Below are positions 1 through 8,147 of a stretch of DNA of 64,000 nt, one piece after another (position 1 is the first letter of the stretch; each line of letters begins with the position of its first letter). Below the pieces are notes generated by a model, which was not told the DNA's origin, searched no databases, and saw only the letters and a list, made by a program, of their open reading frames with translations. This DNA comes from Acidobacteria bacterium Mor1 (GTDB taxonomy: Bacteria > Acidobacteriota > Polarisedimenticolia > Polarisedimenticolales > Polarisedimenticolaceae), in the NCBI GenBank assembly GCA_001664505.1, contig CP011806.1, positions 2,048,487 to 2,112,486 on the forward strand, read 5' to 3'. Both the position numbers and the translations under genes were made by a program.

Positions 1-1
1 C

Positions 2-1879
2 GACATCGACCGCTACCTGGTGTCCCAGCCGATCCTCGCCCGGCCGCCAAGCGCCGTCTACCAGATCCGCAAGATGATCCGTCGGCACCGCGCGGCCTTC
101 GGCTTCGCCGCGATGAGCGCCGCGGCGCTGGTGATTGCCACCGTGGTCAGCGCGACGATGTACGTCCGTGCCGAGCGTTCCGCCGAGGAGGCACGCATCG
201 AGGCGGCCAAATCCAGCGAGGTGTCCCGCTTCATGTCCGGGCTGTTGCAGTCGGTGGGACCGTCGGTCGCCCAGGGCCGGGATACCGAATTGCTTGAGGA
301 GGTGCTGGAGAACACCGTCAAGCGCATCGACGAGGAGCTCGAAGGTTCTCCGGAGGTGGCGGCGATTCTCAAGTCGTACATGGGCGAGGCCTACTTCGAC
401 ATGAGCAACCTGCCCGAGAGCGAGCGGCTGTACCGGGAGTCGCTGGACATGCTGACCGAGCTCAACGGTCCCGACGACGAAGACACCCTGCGAGTCACCT
501 CCAACCTGGCGCTGAACCTGACCCATCAGACCCAGATCGAGGAGGCCGAGCAACTGTGGACCACGGTCATCGAGGGGCGCAAACGCACCCTGGGTCCGCG
601 ACATGGCGAAGTAGCCAACGCCCTCGCCCACGCCGCCGACCTCTACACCCAGAAGTCCGAGTACAAACGGTCGGAAGAAGTACTGCGGGAAGCCCTGGAG
701 ATCCTGCGAGAGCAGGAAGATCCGAACCAGCAGGTGCTGGGCATCACGATCAACACCCTGGGCAATGCGCTACACCACCAGGGTGAGTACGATCAGGCTG
801 AAGCGCTCTACCGGGAGGCGCTCCAGATCCACACCGACGCCCTGGGCCCGACCCACCCCGACGTGCTGGTCGACCTGCACAACCTGGCCTACGTGCGCAA
901 GAACAAGGGGGATTTCCAGGGCGCCGAGGAGATGTTCCTCGAGGTGATCGAAACGCAGAAGGAGATCTACGGCGCCGACGATCACCACGACGTGGCCCGG
1001 ACGATCCAGTCCGTGGGCGGCGTGCGGCAATCGGCCGGCGACTTCCAGGGGGCCAAGGCCCGCTATCTCGAGGCGCTGGCCATGATCGAACGCCTCGACG
1101 GCCCGGAGTCGGCCGCCTACGCCCGGGCACTGAACGACCTGGGTGTAGCCGCCGACCTGTTGGGTGAGGACGCCGAGGGAGAAAAATACCTGCGCGAATC
1201 GCTGCGCATCCGGCGAAAGATCTTCGGAGACGTCGACGACTCGGTCGCCAGCACCCGGGGCAGCCTGGCCAGCCTGTTGATCGGCATGAAGAAGTATGAC
1301 GAAGCGACGGAACAACTCACCGAGGCGATCCGCGTCCAGACCCGGATCATCGGGCCCGACCATCCACAGATCGGCATCCTGCGCACCGACCTGGGCCGGC
1401 TCTACGTCAAGATCGACCGGGATGCCGAGGGCGAAGCGATTCTGCGGGACGTCCTGGACAAACGCCTGGCACGTTTCGGCGAGGAACACGCCTTGACCGG
1501 CCGCAGCTACTACGAAGTCGCTACGGTGCTGGCCAAGTCCGACGACGACACCCGCTTTGACGAGGGGATCGCGATGTACCACAAGTCCATCGCGAGCTAC
1601 AGCGCATCCAAGGGCCCGGACTACCCCGCGGTGCCGATCACCAAGCAGGCCATCGCCAACAACCTGCAGAGGCGCGGCCGCTACGCCGAGGCGGAAGCGC
1701 TGTTCCTCGAAGCGCAGCAGGGGCTGGAGAAATCCTACGGCGCCGAGCATCGGCGCGCGATGCGCAACGTCCGCGCCCTGGCCGAACTCTACGAAGCATG
1801 GAACGAGGCGGAGCCGGCCCCCGAACGCGCCCGCAAGGCCGCCGAATGGCGAGCCAGACTGCCGGCGGAGGATGCGTGA
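2..1879 (+). CDS. C-terminal part of a TPR-containing Ser/Thr protein kinase (5' end outside window)
   Basis: The frame is open from the first bases, so the kinase lobe must lie upstream. The first residues (DIDRYLVSQPILARP) correspond to the end-of-kinase linker of the two complete kinases in this window (DLDHFLAGQPLEARP at 41488, DIERYLENRPVRSGP at 47472). Next come a basic stretch, one hydrophobic helix (AAMSAAALVIATVVSATMYV) and about 550 residues of tandem TPRs of the 42-residue type (A-x-LYREAL-x-I and similar). I infer a membrane-bound kinase with a TPR sensor or scaffold outside the membrane. Neither the ATP site nor the catalytic loop can be checked here. The downstream gene overlaps the stop codon (GTGA), which suggests coupled translation. 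Confidence 0.85.
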   Translation, partial: DIDRYLVSQPILARPPSAVYQIRKMIRRHRAAFGFAAMSAAALVIATVVSATMYVRAERSAEEARIEAAKSSEVSRFMSGLLQSVGPSVAQGRDTELLEEVLENTVKRIDEELEGSPEVAAILKSYMGEAYFDMSNLPESERLYRESLDMLTELNGPDDEDTLRVTSNLALNLTHQTQIEEAEQLWTTVIEGRKRTLGPRHGEVANALAHAADLYTQKSEYKRSEEVLREALEILREQEDPNQQVLGITINTLGNALHHQGEYDQAEALYREALQIHTDALGPTHPDVLVDLHNLAYVRKNKGDFQGAEEMFLEVIETQKEIYGADDHHDVARTIQSVGGVRQSAGDFQGAKARYLEALAMIERLDGPESAAYARALNDLGVAADLLGEDAEGEKYLRESLRIRRKIFGDVDDSVASTRGSLASLLIGMKKYDEATEQLTEAIRVQTRIIGPDHPQIGILRTDLGRLYVKIDRDAEGEAILRDVLDKRLARFGEEHALTGRSYYEVATVLAKSDDDTRFDEGIAMYHKSIASYSASKGPDYPAVPITKQAIANNLQRRGRYAEAEALFLEAQQGLEKSYGAEHRRAMRNVRALAELYEAWNEAEPAPERARKAAEWRARLPAEDA

Positions 1880-2421
1880 GCTCCGGGCGGGACGCCCCGA
1901 TCCCCGGCCTGGCGATGTTGAACCGGGAAACCGAGGCCCGCTTCGACGCGATCCACCAGCGCCACCGGGACCGGATGGAATGCCGGCCCGGCTGTTCGGC
2001 CTGTTGCCGCGCCCGGCTCTCGGTAACCCGGCTGGAGGAGCACGTCATCCGCGCGGGCCTCGAAGGGATGGAACCCTCGGCACGGCAGGCGATCCGGGAG
2101 CGGGTGAGCGAACCGGGCCGAGAGTTCTGCCCGGCCCTGGAACAGGATGGCCGCTGCGGGATCTACGCTCACCGTCCGTTGATCTGTCGAGGTTACGGCG
2201 TCCCCCAGCGCCGCCACGGGGAGGTCCCGATGGTGCAGCCTCCGGTCGTCGACGTGTGTGACCTGAACTTCACCGACGTACGGATCGACCGGCTCCCCCA
2301 GGAGGACATCCTGGAGCAGAGTGCCATCGAGGAGCGGGTCGACGAGCTCAACCGGGCGTTCTGCGAGGAACGGGGCCTCGACGAATCGGAGCGAGTCCCC
2401 CTGGCCGAGATCCTCGCCTGA
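1876..2421 (+). CDS. YkgJ-family cysteine-cluster (Zn/Fe-binding) protein
   Basis: The product is about 181 aa. Its Cys pattern is CRPGCSACCRARLSV near residues 36-50, then FCPALEQDGRCGIYAHRPLICRGYG, then a later VCDLN. This is the CxxxCxxCC...C...CxIY..RP..CR signature of the YkgJ/UPF0153 family, thought to bind a zinc or iron-sulfur centre. The family has no settled function. I chose the GTG at 1876 because GGAGG lies just upstream (1867-1871) and the GTG overlaps the kinase stop as GTGA. An ATG at 1915 is the alternative start but has no ribosome-binding site. Tight coupling to the TPR kinase suggests co-expression; a functional link is only inferred. Confidence 0.8.
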   Translation: MSSGRDAPIPGLAMLNRETEARFDAIHQRHRDRMECRPGCSACCRARLSVTRLEEHVIRAGLEGMEPSARQAIRERVSEPGREFCPALEQDGRCGIYAHRPLICRGYGVPQRRHGEVPMVQPPVVDVCDLNFTDVRIDRLPQEDILEQSAIEERVDELNRAFCEERGLDESERVPLAEILA

Positions 2422-2506
2422 CCGGGTCCGACGGCGGGCAGGCGCTCACTGCCGCATCTCCACGGCCGGATGCAGTACAATCCTCGACTCGCCAGGGGGA
2501 GAATCG

Positions 2507-2740
2507 ATGGCTGGGCTCGCTTGCAAATTGATCGGCCACAAACCGGATCCGTGCGGAGTCTGCCTGCGATGCGGCTCCGCCAAGGGCTCGACCCATCAAT
2601 GGGAACCGGCCGAACGGGAAAAACCCTGCTACCGGCGTGAGGTCTGCTCGGTCTGCGCGAAAGAACGGGAGCAACCCGAGCACGACTGGGACTTCCAGGA
2701 AGTCGGCATGGTCTGTTCCCGCTGCGGGCTCCGAGTCTAG
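2507..2740 (+). CDS. Small double zinc-ribbon protein
   Basis: This 77-aa protein has the metal-binding pairs CGVCLRCGS, CYRREVCSVCAK and CSRCGLRV, that is, several CxxC knuckles with an intervening HxW. A good ribosome-binding site (AGGGGGA) precedes the ATG, and TACAAT at 2475-2480 could be a -10 element. The fold is probably a small treble-clef or zinc ribbon for nucleic-acid or protein binding. I do not recognise a specific family. It ends 4 bases into the 3' end of the convergent amidohydrolase gene. Confidence 0.65.
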   Translation: MAGLACKLIGHKPDPCGVCLRCGSAKGSTHQWEPAEREKPCYRREVCSVCAKEREQPEHDWDFQEVGMVCSRCGLRV

Positions 2741-3963
2741 CGGCACTCCTCCGAGACCAGCTCCCCCTCGATCAGTACCTTGCAGGCGTGGGTGGTGTAC
2801 TCCAGCGGGTCGCCGTCGAACAGCACCAGGTCCGCATCCTTGCCCGCTTCGATCGAGCCGACCCGGTCGGCGATGCCCAGCATCTCCGCCGGGGTCAGGG
2901 TGATCGCCCGCAACGCCTGCTCCGGAGCCAGCCCGACGTGTACCGCGGCCTGGGCCTCGTAGAGGATGATCCGGGTCTTGGGCACGTAGCTCTCGAAGCC
3001 GCTCTGGATGGCGAAGGGAATCCCGGCCTGAGCCAGCTTGACCGCCGTGTCGAATCCGGCGTTCTCCATGTCACCGCCGGATCGGATCATCGTCGGGTGC
3101 AGCATCACGCCGATGCCCGCGTCGCGAATCTCGTCGACCATGCGGTAGGACTCCGCCGCGCCGTCGAGCCACAGCTTGAACCCGAACTCCTTTTGCAGGC
3201 GCAGCGCCGAGGCGATCTCGCCTGCGCTCTGGGCGGTGATCATCAACGGAAGATCGCCGTCCAGAACCTTGGCCATGGTCTCGTGGGCCAGGTTGCGGTC
3301 CGGCTGCTTGTCACCCTTCATCCGCGCGCGATAGGTGTCGGCGGCGACCAGCGACTCGCGCAGCATCGAGACCACCTTGGCCCGGGTCCCCGGCGAATCG
3401 AAGTTGTGGCTGACCGACGGCCCCAACGTGGCGGCCACCGAGGCCTGCTCCCGCAGCACCACATCCTCGACGGTGCCCCCGCGGGTCTTGGCGATCAGGG
3501 TCTGCCCCGAGATCACCGCACCGGTCCCGTGTCCGGTGTGGATGGTGGTGACGCCCAGAGAGCGGGCGAACTCGACCAGCGGCTCGATCGGGTCGTAGGC
3601 GTCCACCGCCCGTAGCTCCGGCTGAACCGGAGAAGATTTCTCGAGCTGGTCCTGGTCCTGGACCTGGCCGCGATCGGAGTTGTAGATCCCGGCGAAGCCC
3701 ATGACGGTGTGCACGTCGACGAGCCCGGGGGTCACCGCGGCCGCTTCGTGTACGGGAACCCCCGAGGGGATCCGCACTCGCGAAGCCGGGCCGACCTTCT
3801 TGATCTTTCCGTTTTCGATCAGCACCACGCCGTCCTTGATCGGCTCTCCGGAGACCGTGTAGACCACGCCCCCCTTCACGGCCAGGTCCGCCGCCTGGAG
3901 CGGCAGGGCGGCGAACAGCAACAGCAGGGCGCATCCCCAGAAGCATCCGATAGTTCGACGCAT
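2737..3963 (-). CDS. Exported amidohydrolase-like protein lacking metal ligands (probable pseudoenzyme)
   Basis: This is a 408-aa protein with a signal peptide (CALLLLFAALPLQAA). It has the typical amidohydrolase ends: AVKGGVVYTVSGEPIKDGVV at the N terminus and GSIEAGKDADLVLFDGDPL at the C terminus. It aligns along its length with the neighbour encoded at 3969-5291. The ligand positions differ: VDTHSH in the neighbour is VDVHTV here, QFHTHRHDD is MITAQSAGE, IQHGTES is LDGAAES, and SINTDD is AIQSGF. The binuclear metal site therefore looks dismantled while the fold is kept. The gene begins 5 bases after the neighbour's stop behind a GGAGGT site, so the two are probably made together, perhaps as a heteromer with an active and an inactive subunit. 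It is not obviously degraded: the frame is intact and codon use is normal. Confidence 0.85.
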   Translation of the reverse strand: MRRTIGCFWGCALLLLFAALPLQAADLAVKGGVVYTVSGEPIKDGVVLIENGKIKKVGPASRVRIPSGVPVHEAAAVTPGLVDVHTVMGFAGIYNSDRGQVQDQDQLEKSSPVQPELRAVDAYDPIEPLVEFARSLGVTTIHTGHGTGAVISGQTLIAKTRGGTVEDVVLREQASVAATLGPSVSHNFDSPGTRAKVVSMLRESLVAADTYRARMKGDKQPDRNLAHETMAKVLDGDLPLMITAQSAGEIASALRLQKEFGFKLWLDGAAESYRMVDEIRDAGIGVMLHPTMIRSGGDMENAGFDTAVKLAQAGIPFAIQSGFESYVPKTRIILYEAQAAVHVGLAPEQALRAITLTPAEMLGIADRVGSIEAGKDADLVLFDGDPLEYTTHACKVLIEGELVSEECR

Positions 3964-3968
3964 CAGCC

Positions 3969-5291
3969 TTACCTCCAGCACGCGTGATCGTGCTCGCCCA
4001 TGGGCGAATACACATGCCAACCGCCGACGGCGTACTTGTGGTGCTCGGGGTTCGATGCGTCGTAGACCCTCTGCCCCTCGACCCAGGTTTCGAGCACCTG
4101 GGTGTGCACGCTGAACGGATCCCCCGAGAGAATCACGAAGTCCGCGTCCTTGCCCGGCTCGATGGAGCCGACCCGGTCATCGAGACCGAGCTGCCGGGCG
4201 GGCACCAGGGTCACGGCCCGCAGGGCCCCCTCTCGGGTCATGCCGTTGCGCACCGCGATCGCCGCCGTACGCAGGAACAAACGGGAGTCGGTGATCCAGT
4301 CGTCGGTGTTGATGCTGATGGCGACTCCGGCCTTCTCCAGCAGCGCCGGAGCGTCCATCCGCATGCGCAGGATCTCCTCCTTGCCGCCGGGGGAATCGAC
4401 CAGGGTGAAGGAGACGCCGATGCCCTCGGCGGCCAGCTCCTCGGCCAACATCCAGGACTCGGTCCCGTGCTGGATCACGGGCTTGAAGCCGAACTCCCGG
4501 CTCAACCGCAGGAGGGTCGCGATGTCGTCATGGCGGTGGGTGTGGAACTGTACCCGGCGTTCGCCGGAGAGAATCTGCCCCACCGCCTCGAGGCCGAGAT
4601 CCCGCTTGAACGGTTTCGACCCTTCGCCCTCATCGTCGTTGTCGCCGTCGTCGCCGCCGGCCTTCTTGCGGGCGTAGTCCTGAGCCCTGGTGAACAGCTG
4701 GCGCACCATCGCCGCCGATTTGGCCCGGGTGCCGGGGAAGGGTTTGCCCCGCATCGAGTTGGTGCCGTTGGCCATCTTCATGCTGCCGCAGATACCGTGG
4801 GTCGCATCTTCGCAGAAGAGCCAGTCCTCGATCTTGCTCGGGTCCTTGCGCAGCTTGAGGTAGATCGTCTGCCCCGACATCAGGTGTCCCGAACCGGGCA
4901 TCACGTTGATGGTGGTCAGGCCTCCCGCACGGGCGCGCCACATGCTGTCGTGCAGCACGTTGACCCCGTCGAGGGCCCGCACGCCCGGGTGCAGCGGCCC
5001 GGAGCTGTCGCCCCCCGAAACCTGCCCCAGGTGTGAGTGGGTGTCGACCAGACCGGGCATCAGGATCTTGCCCGGGATGTCGATCATCCGTGCGTCCCGC
5101 GGAACGTCGACGTCGGGGACGTCTCCGACGGCGACGATCTTTCCATCGCGAACCAGCACCACGCCGTTGGCGAAGTCCTCGCCGCCCATGGTCAGAACCC
5201 GGCCTCCACGAAAGGCGATGGTCTCAGCCGACACCGCGCCGAAGACCAGCGACGCCATCACGGCGGCTATCCAGAATGATCGCAAACGCAC
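3969..5291 (-). CDS. Exported metal-dependent amidohydrolase (imidazolonepropionase-like)
   Basis: This is a 440-aa secreted member of the amidohydrolase superfamily. A signal peptide (AAVMASLVFGAVSAE) is followed by PGLVDTHSHLG (first metal HxH), a Lys in the TIYLKLRKD segment, QFHTHRHDD and VIQHGTESW (later His ligands) and SINTDDW (terminal Asp). All expected metal and catalytic residues are therefore present. A strongly acidic insert (GGDDGDNDDEGEG) sits mid-protein. The GTG start at 5291 was chosen because GGAGGAGG lies just upstream and the signal peptide follows directly. Secreted relatives are often peptidases or dipeptidases cleaving peptides or cyclic amides; the substrate cannot be read from the sequence. 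It is the upstream partner of the ligand-free paralogue. Confidence 0.88.
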   Translation of the reverse strand: MRLRSFWIAAVMASLVFGAVSAETIAFRGGRVLTMGGEDFANGVVLVRDGKIVAVGDVPDVDVPRDARMIDIPGKILMPGLVDTHSHLGQVSGGDSSGPLHPGVRALDGVNVLHDSMWRARAGGLTTINVMPGSGHLMSGQTIYLKLRKDPSKIEDWLFCEDATHGICGSMKMANGTNSMRGKPFPGTRAKSAAMVRQLFTRAQDYARKKAGGDDGDNDDEGEGSKPFKRDLGLEAVGQILSGERRVQFHTHRHDDIATLLRLSREFGFKPVIQHGTESWMLAEELAAEGIGVSFTLVDSPGGKEEILRMRMDAPALLEKAGVAISINTDDWITDSRLFLRTAAIAVRNGMTREGALRAVTLVPARQLGLDDRVGSIEPGKDADFVILSGDPFSVHTQVLETWVEGQRVYDASNPEHHKYAVGGWHVYSPMGEHDHACWR

Positions 5292-5355
5292 GGTTCCCTC
5301 CTCCGGAGCGGTGGCGCGCTCCGCAACGACGGCGAGCATATCACCGTAGCCGTGG

Positions 5356-6198
5356 CTACCGGGGCTTGACGAACTTGAACACGAAACGGTCGGTCTTGTC
5401 CCGGCGGACGGCTCCATCGGCAAAGATGTTCCAGTCCCGGGTGTCGTCGGGGTTGGCCAGCAGATCGGACTCCCCGGCCAGCTCGAACCCGGCGGCCAGC
5501 ACCTCCTGCCGAACCAGCTCCGCATCGATCCGATGCAGCCCTTCACGCGGATCGAGTGCATCCCGGGCACCGGAACCTTCCTCGGCGTGGTGGTCGATGA
5601 TGCCGAACACCCCACCCGGACGGAGCGCGTCATGGACCCTCCTGAGGAACTCGGCGCGATCCGCCTGATCGCCGTCGGGGGTCGGCAGCCAGAACAGGTC
5701 GTGATAGAAGCGCACCAGGATCGCCGCGTCGAGATCGGCGGGGAGCTCCATCTCGTCCAGCTCGGCATCGATCCGCTCGATGTTACGGCGGCCGGCATCG
5801 CTCAGACGAGTCAACCGCGTGGTCAACGGCTCCTCGGCGAAGCGCGCCAACACGAAGGCGTTGTTCTGAGCGTAGACCATGCCGTCGCCGCCGACCGCAG
5901 AGGACAGCAGCTCGGTATAGAAGCCGCCGGTGGCCTGCAGGTCGGCAACCCGCATGCCCTCGGCGATGCCGAAGAAGGCCAGCACCTCGGCAGGTTTGCG
6001 GTCAGCATCCCGGGCGCGATCTTCCTCGGGCCGCAGCGGATCGGCCAGGGCCGACTGCAGCTTCGCCGGATCCGGCCCCGCCGGGGCCGCGACCTTGCCT
6101 GCCTCGGATCCACCGTTCGCCGCAGCGTCCGGCCCGGCGGGCGCCCCGCAACCTACCGACGCCAGGACCAACAGAACCACCACCAACATCGCTCTCAT
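5356..6198 (-). CDS. Lipoprotein with class I methyltransferase fold (COG4798-like)
   Basis: This 280-aa protein starts with a lipoprotein signal (VVVLLVLASVGCG), so it should be lipidated and outside the cytoplasm. It then carries a methyltransferase-like domain: MRVADLQATGGFYTELLSSAVGG in place of motif I, and later DALRPGGVFGIIDHH. The motif-I glycines are partly replaced (DLQATGG), as in the DLxPGGGxYT variant of the exported predicted methyltransferase family COG4798. An exported protein has no obvious SAM supply, so a non-methyltransferase role is possible. The ribosome-binding site GGGAGGAG supports the start. It lies 64 bases upstream of the two amidohydrolase genes on the same strand and may lead that operon. 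Confidence 0.75.
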   Translation of the reverse strand: MRAMLVVVLLVLASVGCGAPAGPDAAANGGSEAGKVAAPAGPDPAKLQSALADPLRPEEDRARDADRKPAEVLAFFGIAEGMRVADLQATGGFYTELLSSAVGGDGMVYAQNNAFVLARFAEEPLTTRLTRLSDAGRRNIERIDAELDEMELPADLDAAILVRFYHDLFWLPTPDGDQADRAEFLRRVHDALRPGGVFGIIDHHAEEGSGARDALDPREGLHRIDAELVRQEVLAAGFELAGESDLLANPDDTRDWNIFADGAVRRDKTDRFVFKFVKPR

Positions 6199-6374
6199 GA
6201 ATCTCCTCCCGCGGCCTACGCCGCAACGGCTTGCCCCGGAACCGCAACCGCCCGGGAGATCGTCACATTCCCGGGCAGGTACGTATCTTCCGCCGCGCCC
6301 GATCCGTCGTACCGGTCCTGAGCCGCGGAACGGAGCATTCCCGCTTCGCCCAGGCTCCCAATGGAGGTCTAATG

Positions 6375-7082
6375 ATGCGAGTTCTCGCCGGGATTCCTCG
6401 GGCCGCCGTCCTCGGCGCCACCACCCTGTTCTCCGCCGCCCTGCTCATGATCACCGGCGCCTGTGCCGGCGAACCCCTGGACATCCAGCCGTTTCTGATG
6501 GAAAGAGACGCCGAGGTGCTCCTCGCTCGTTCCGCGGCGCCCCCGGCCATAGGACGGGAGGCCACGGTGCAGGTGCTGACCGCCCGGGGCTTCGAGACGG
6601 TGGCGACCGGGAGCAACGGCTTCGTTTGCATGGTCGAACGGTCGTGGTCCGGGCCGGCCGCTTTCAGCGGCGACCGCAGCGTGTTCCTCAACCCACGGGT
6701 CAAGGCGCCGATCTGCTACAACGCCCCGGCGGTCGAGACCGTGATGCCGCGCCAGGCGCTCAAGACCCGCCTGGCCCTCGAAGGCGCCGCAGCCGAAACC
6801 ATCCGCCGCGAGGTCGATCGCGGCCTCGCCGACGGCAGCCTGCCGGTCCCACCCCCTTCCGCCATGGCCTACATGCTTTCCGCCGGCCAGTATCTGAGCG
6901 ACCGGGCCAAGAAGGGCATGCCGCACCTGATGCTCTACATCCCGTACGCGACCAACGAGGAGTGGGGCGGGTTCGTTCCCGGGACACCGCAAGCCTTCGT
7001 GCTGTACGGTGAAGGCAGCCCCGAGGCGGTGGTCATCGTCCCCTCCTCGCGGTTCGTCGAGCTGTCCGAAGTAGGAGGCTGA
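6375..7082 (+). CDS. Exported protein of unknown function
   Basis: This is a 235-aa protein with a signal peptide (VLGATTLFSAALLMITGACAG); the Cys near the cleavage region could also be a lipobox. The mature part has no motif I recognise; it includes two Cys (GFVCMVERSW and APICYN) and ends VVIVPSSRFVELSEVGG. The second of two adjacent ATG codons (6375) is preferred because the GGAGGT site then lies 6 bases away. The sigma-factor gene follows only 8 bases after its stop, so the two are probably one transcript. It may be the target or sensor of that sigma factor, but this is inference from position only. Confidence 0.7.
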   Translation: MRVLAGIPRAAVLGATTLFSAALLMITGACAGEPLDIQPFLMERDAEVLLARSAAPPAIGREATVQVLTARGFETVATGSNGFVCMVERSWSGPAAFSGDRSVFLNPRVKAPICYNAPAVETVMPRQALKTRLALEGAAAETIRREVDRGLADGSLPVPPPSAMAYMLSAGQYLSDRAKKGMPHLMLYIPYATNEEWGGFVPGTPQAFVLYGEGSPEAVVIVPSSRFVELSEVGG

Positions 7083-7090
7083 TCAACGCC

Positions 7091-8002
7091 GTGCGCGGTC
7101 CCGACGAAGAGCTTCGCAAGAGCCTGGAACAACAGCGCGGCCGCTTCCTCGAGGCGGTCGCGTCGTTGCGCCCGCGGCTACACCGATACTGCAGCCGCAT
7201 GCTCGGCTCCCCTCTCGACGGTGAGGACGCGGTTCAGGAGACCCTGGCCAAGGGTTTCTACAACCTACCGGAGTTGCGGGAACCCAGGGACCTCCAGGCC
7301 TGGCTGTTTCGCATCGCCCACAACGCCTGCATCGACGAGTTGAGGCGGCGGCGCTCCAAGCGGGAAGAGTCGATCGAGGGAGAACCCGAGGGCGCGCCGC
7401 GAGAAGACCCGGTGCTGCGGGGCCAGGAACTGGAACAGGCGTTGCGCTTGATGGTGCACCGCCTGCCGCCCAAGGAACGCGCGGCCCTGGTGCTGAAGGA
7501 CGTGCTGGAGTTCTCCCTGCGCGAGATCGCGGGGATCATCGACTCCACCGAGGGCGGGGTCAAGGCGGCCCTCCATCGGGGCCGTGGAAAGCTGGCCGAC
7601 GCCCAACACCAGCCGGCTCCCGAGCCCTCCCGGCTGGAACCGGCCGACCGGGCGCTGCTCGAACAGTACGCCACCCGCTTCCAAGCCCGGGACTGGAGCG
7701 GACTGGTCGAGCTGCTGCGATCCGATGCGCGGCTCGAGGTGGTCGAGATCTTCGACTCCCACGGCCACGACGGCTTCACCTCCCGCTATTTCTTCAACTA
7801 CTCCCGCCTCGACTTCCAGTGGCGCTGCCGGCCCTCCCGGTTGGAGGGGGCGCCCGTCCTGGCCATTGACCGGTTGGAGGAGGGCCGCTGGGGGCTCTTC
7901 TCCCTGATCCGGCTGGATCTGCGCCAGGGCCGGGTCGCCGGGGTCCGGGATTACCTCCACGTACCGCGCTATCTGTTCGAGGAGCTGGAGGGTGCGGTCT
8001 GA
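7091..8002 (+). CDS. ECF sigma factor with C-terminal SnoaL-like extension (ECF41/SigJ-like)
   Basis: This is a 303-aa protein. Region 2 covers roughly residues 20-100 (DGEDAVQETLAKGFYNL, LQAWLFRIAHNACIDELRRR) and region 4 roughly 115-175 (LPPKERAALVLKDVLEFSLREIA followed by STEGGVKAALHRGRGKL). The remaining 120 residues form an NTF2/SnoaL-like extension (ALLEQYATRFQARDWSGLVELL), as in SigJ and ECF41 factors, where the extension takes part in regulation in place of a classical anti-sigma factor. The GTG start follows GGAGG by about 12 bases. There is no adjacent DGPF/COMM reductase gene as seen in typical ECF41 loci; the partner here is the exported protein just upstream. Confidence 0.85.
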   Translation: MRGPDEELRKSLEQQRGRFLEAVASLRPRLHRYCSRMLGSPLDGEDAVQETLAKGFYNLPELREPRDLQAWLFRIAHNACIDELRRRRSKREESIEGEPEGAPREDPVLRGQELEQALRLMVHRLPPKERAALVLKDVLEFSLREIAGIIDSTEGGVKAALHRGRGKLADAQHQPAPEPSRLEPADRALLEQYATRFQARDWSGLVELLRSDARLEVVEIFDSHGHDGFTSRYFFNYSRLDFQWRCRPSRLEGAPVLAIDRLEEGRWGLFSLIRLDLRQGRVAGVRDYLHVPRYLFEELEGAV

Positions 8003-8028
8003 TTCTCCGCAGGAGCCCGAAATCCGGG

Positions 8029-8057
8029 TTGACAGGGCTTCCGATCCGCCCGATCTA
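8029..8057 (+). promoter_or_regulatory. Candidate promoter upstream of the response regulator
   Basis: A perfect -35 hexamer TTGACA (8029-8034) is followed after 17 bases by a weak -10 (GATCTA). It lies in the 145-base gap before the two-component operon. Confidence 0.3.
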
Positions 8058-8147
8058 GGTAGGCTGCCACCCGATACACTTTAGATACGATGCGGCGGCA
8101 GACTTCCCGGCAGGGGCATCCCCGACCCGGGGCTGGAGATCGGAATC

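Noticed and set aside
770-1750. 326-codon minus-strand frame opposite the TPR kinase tail
   Set aside because: Mirror of the TPR codon periodicity; no start site or domain support.
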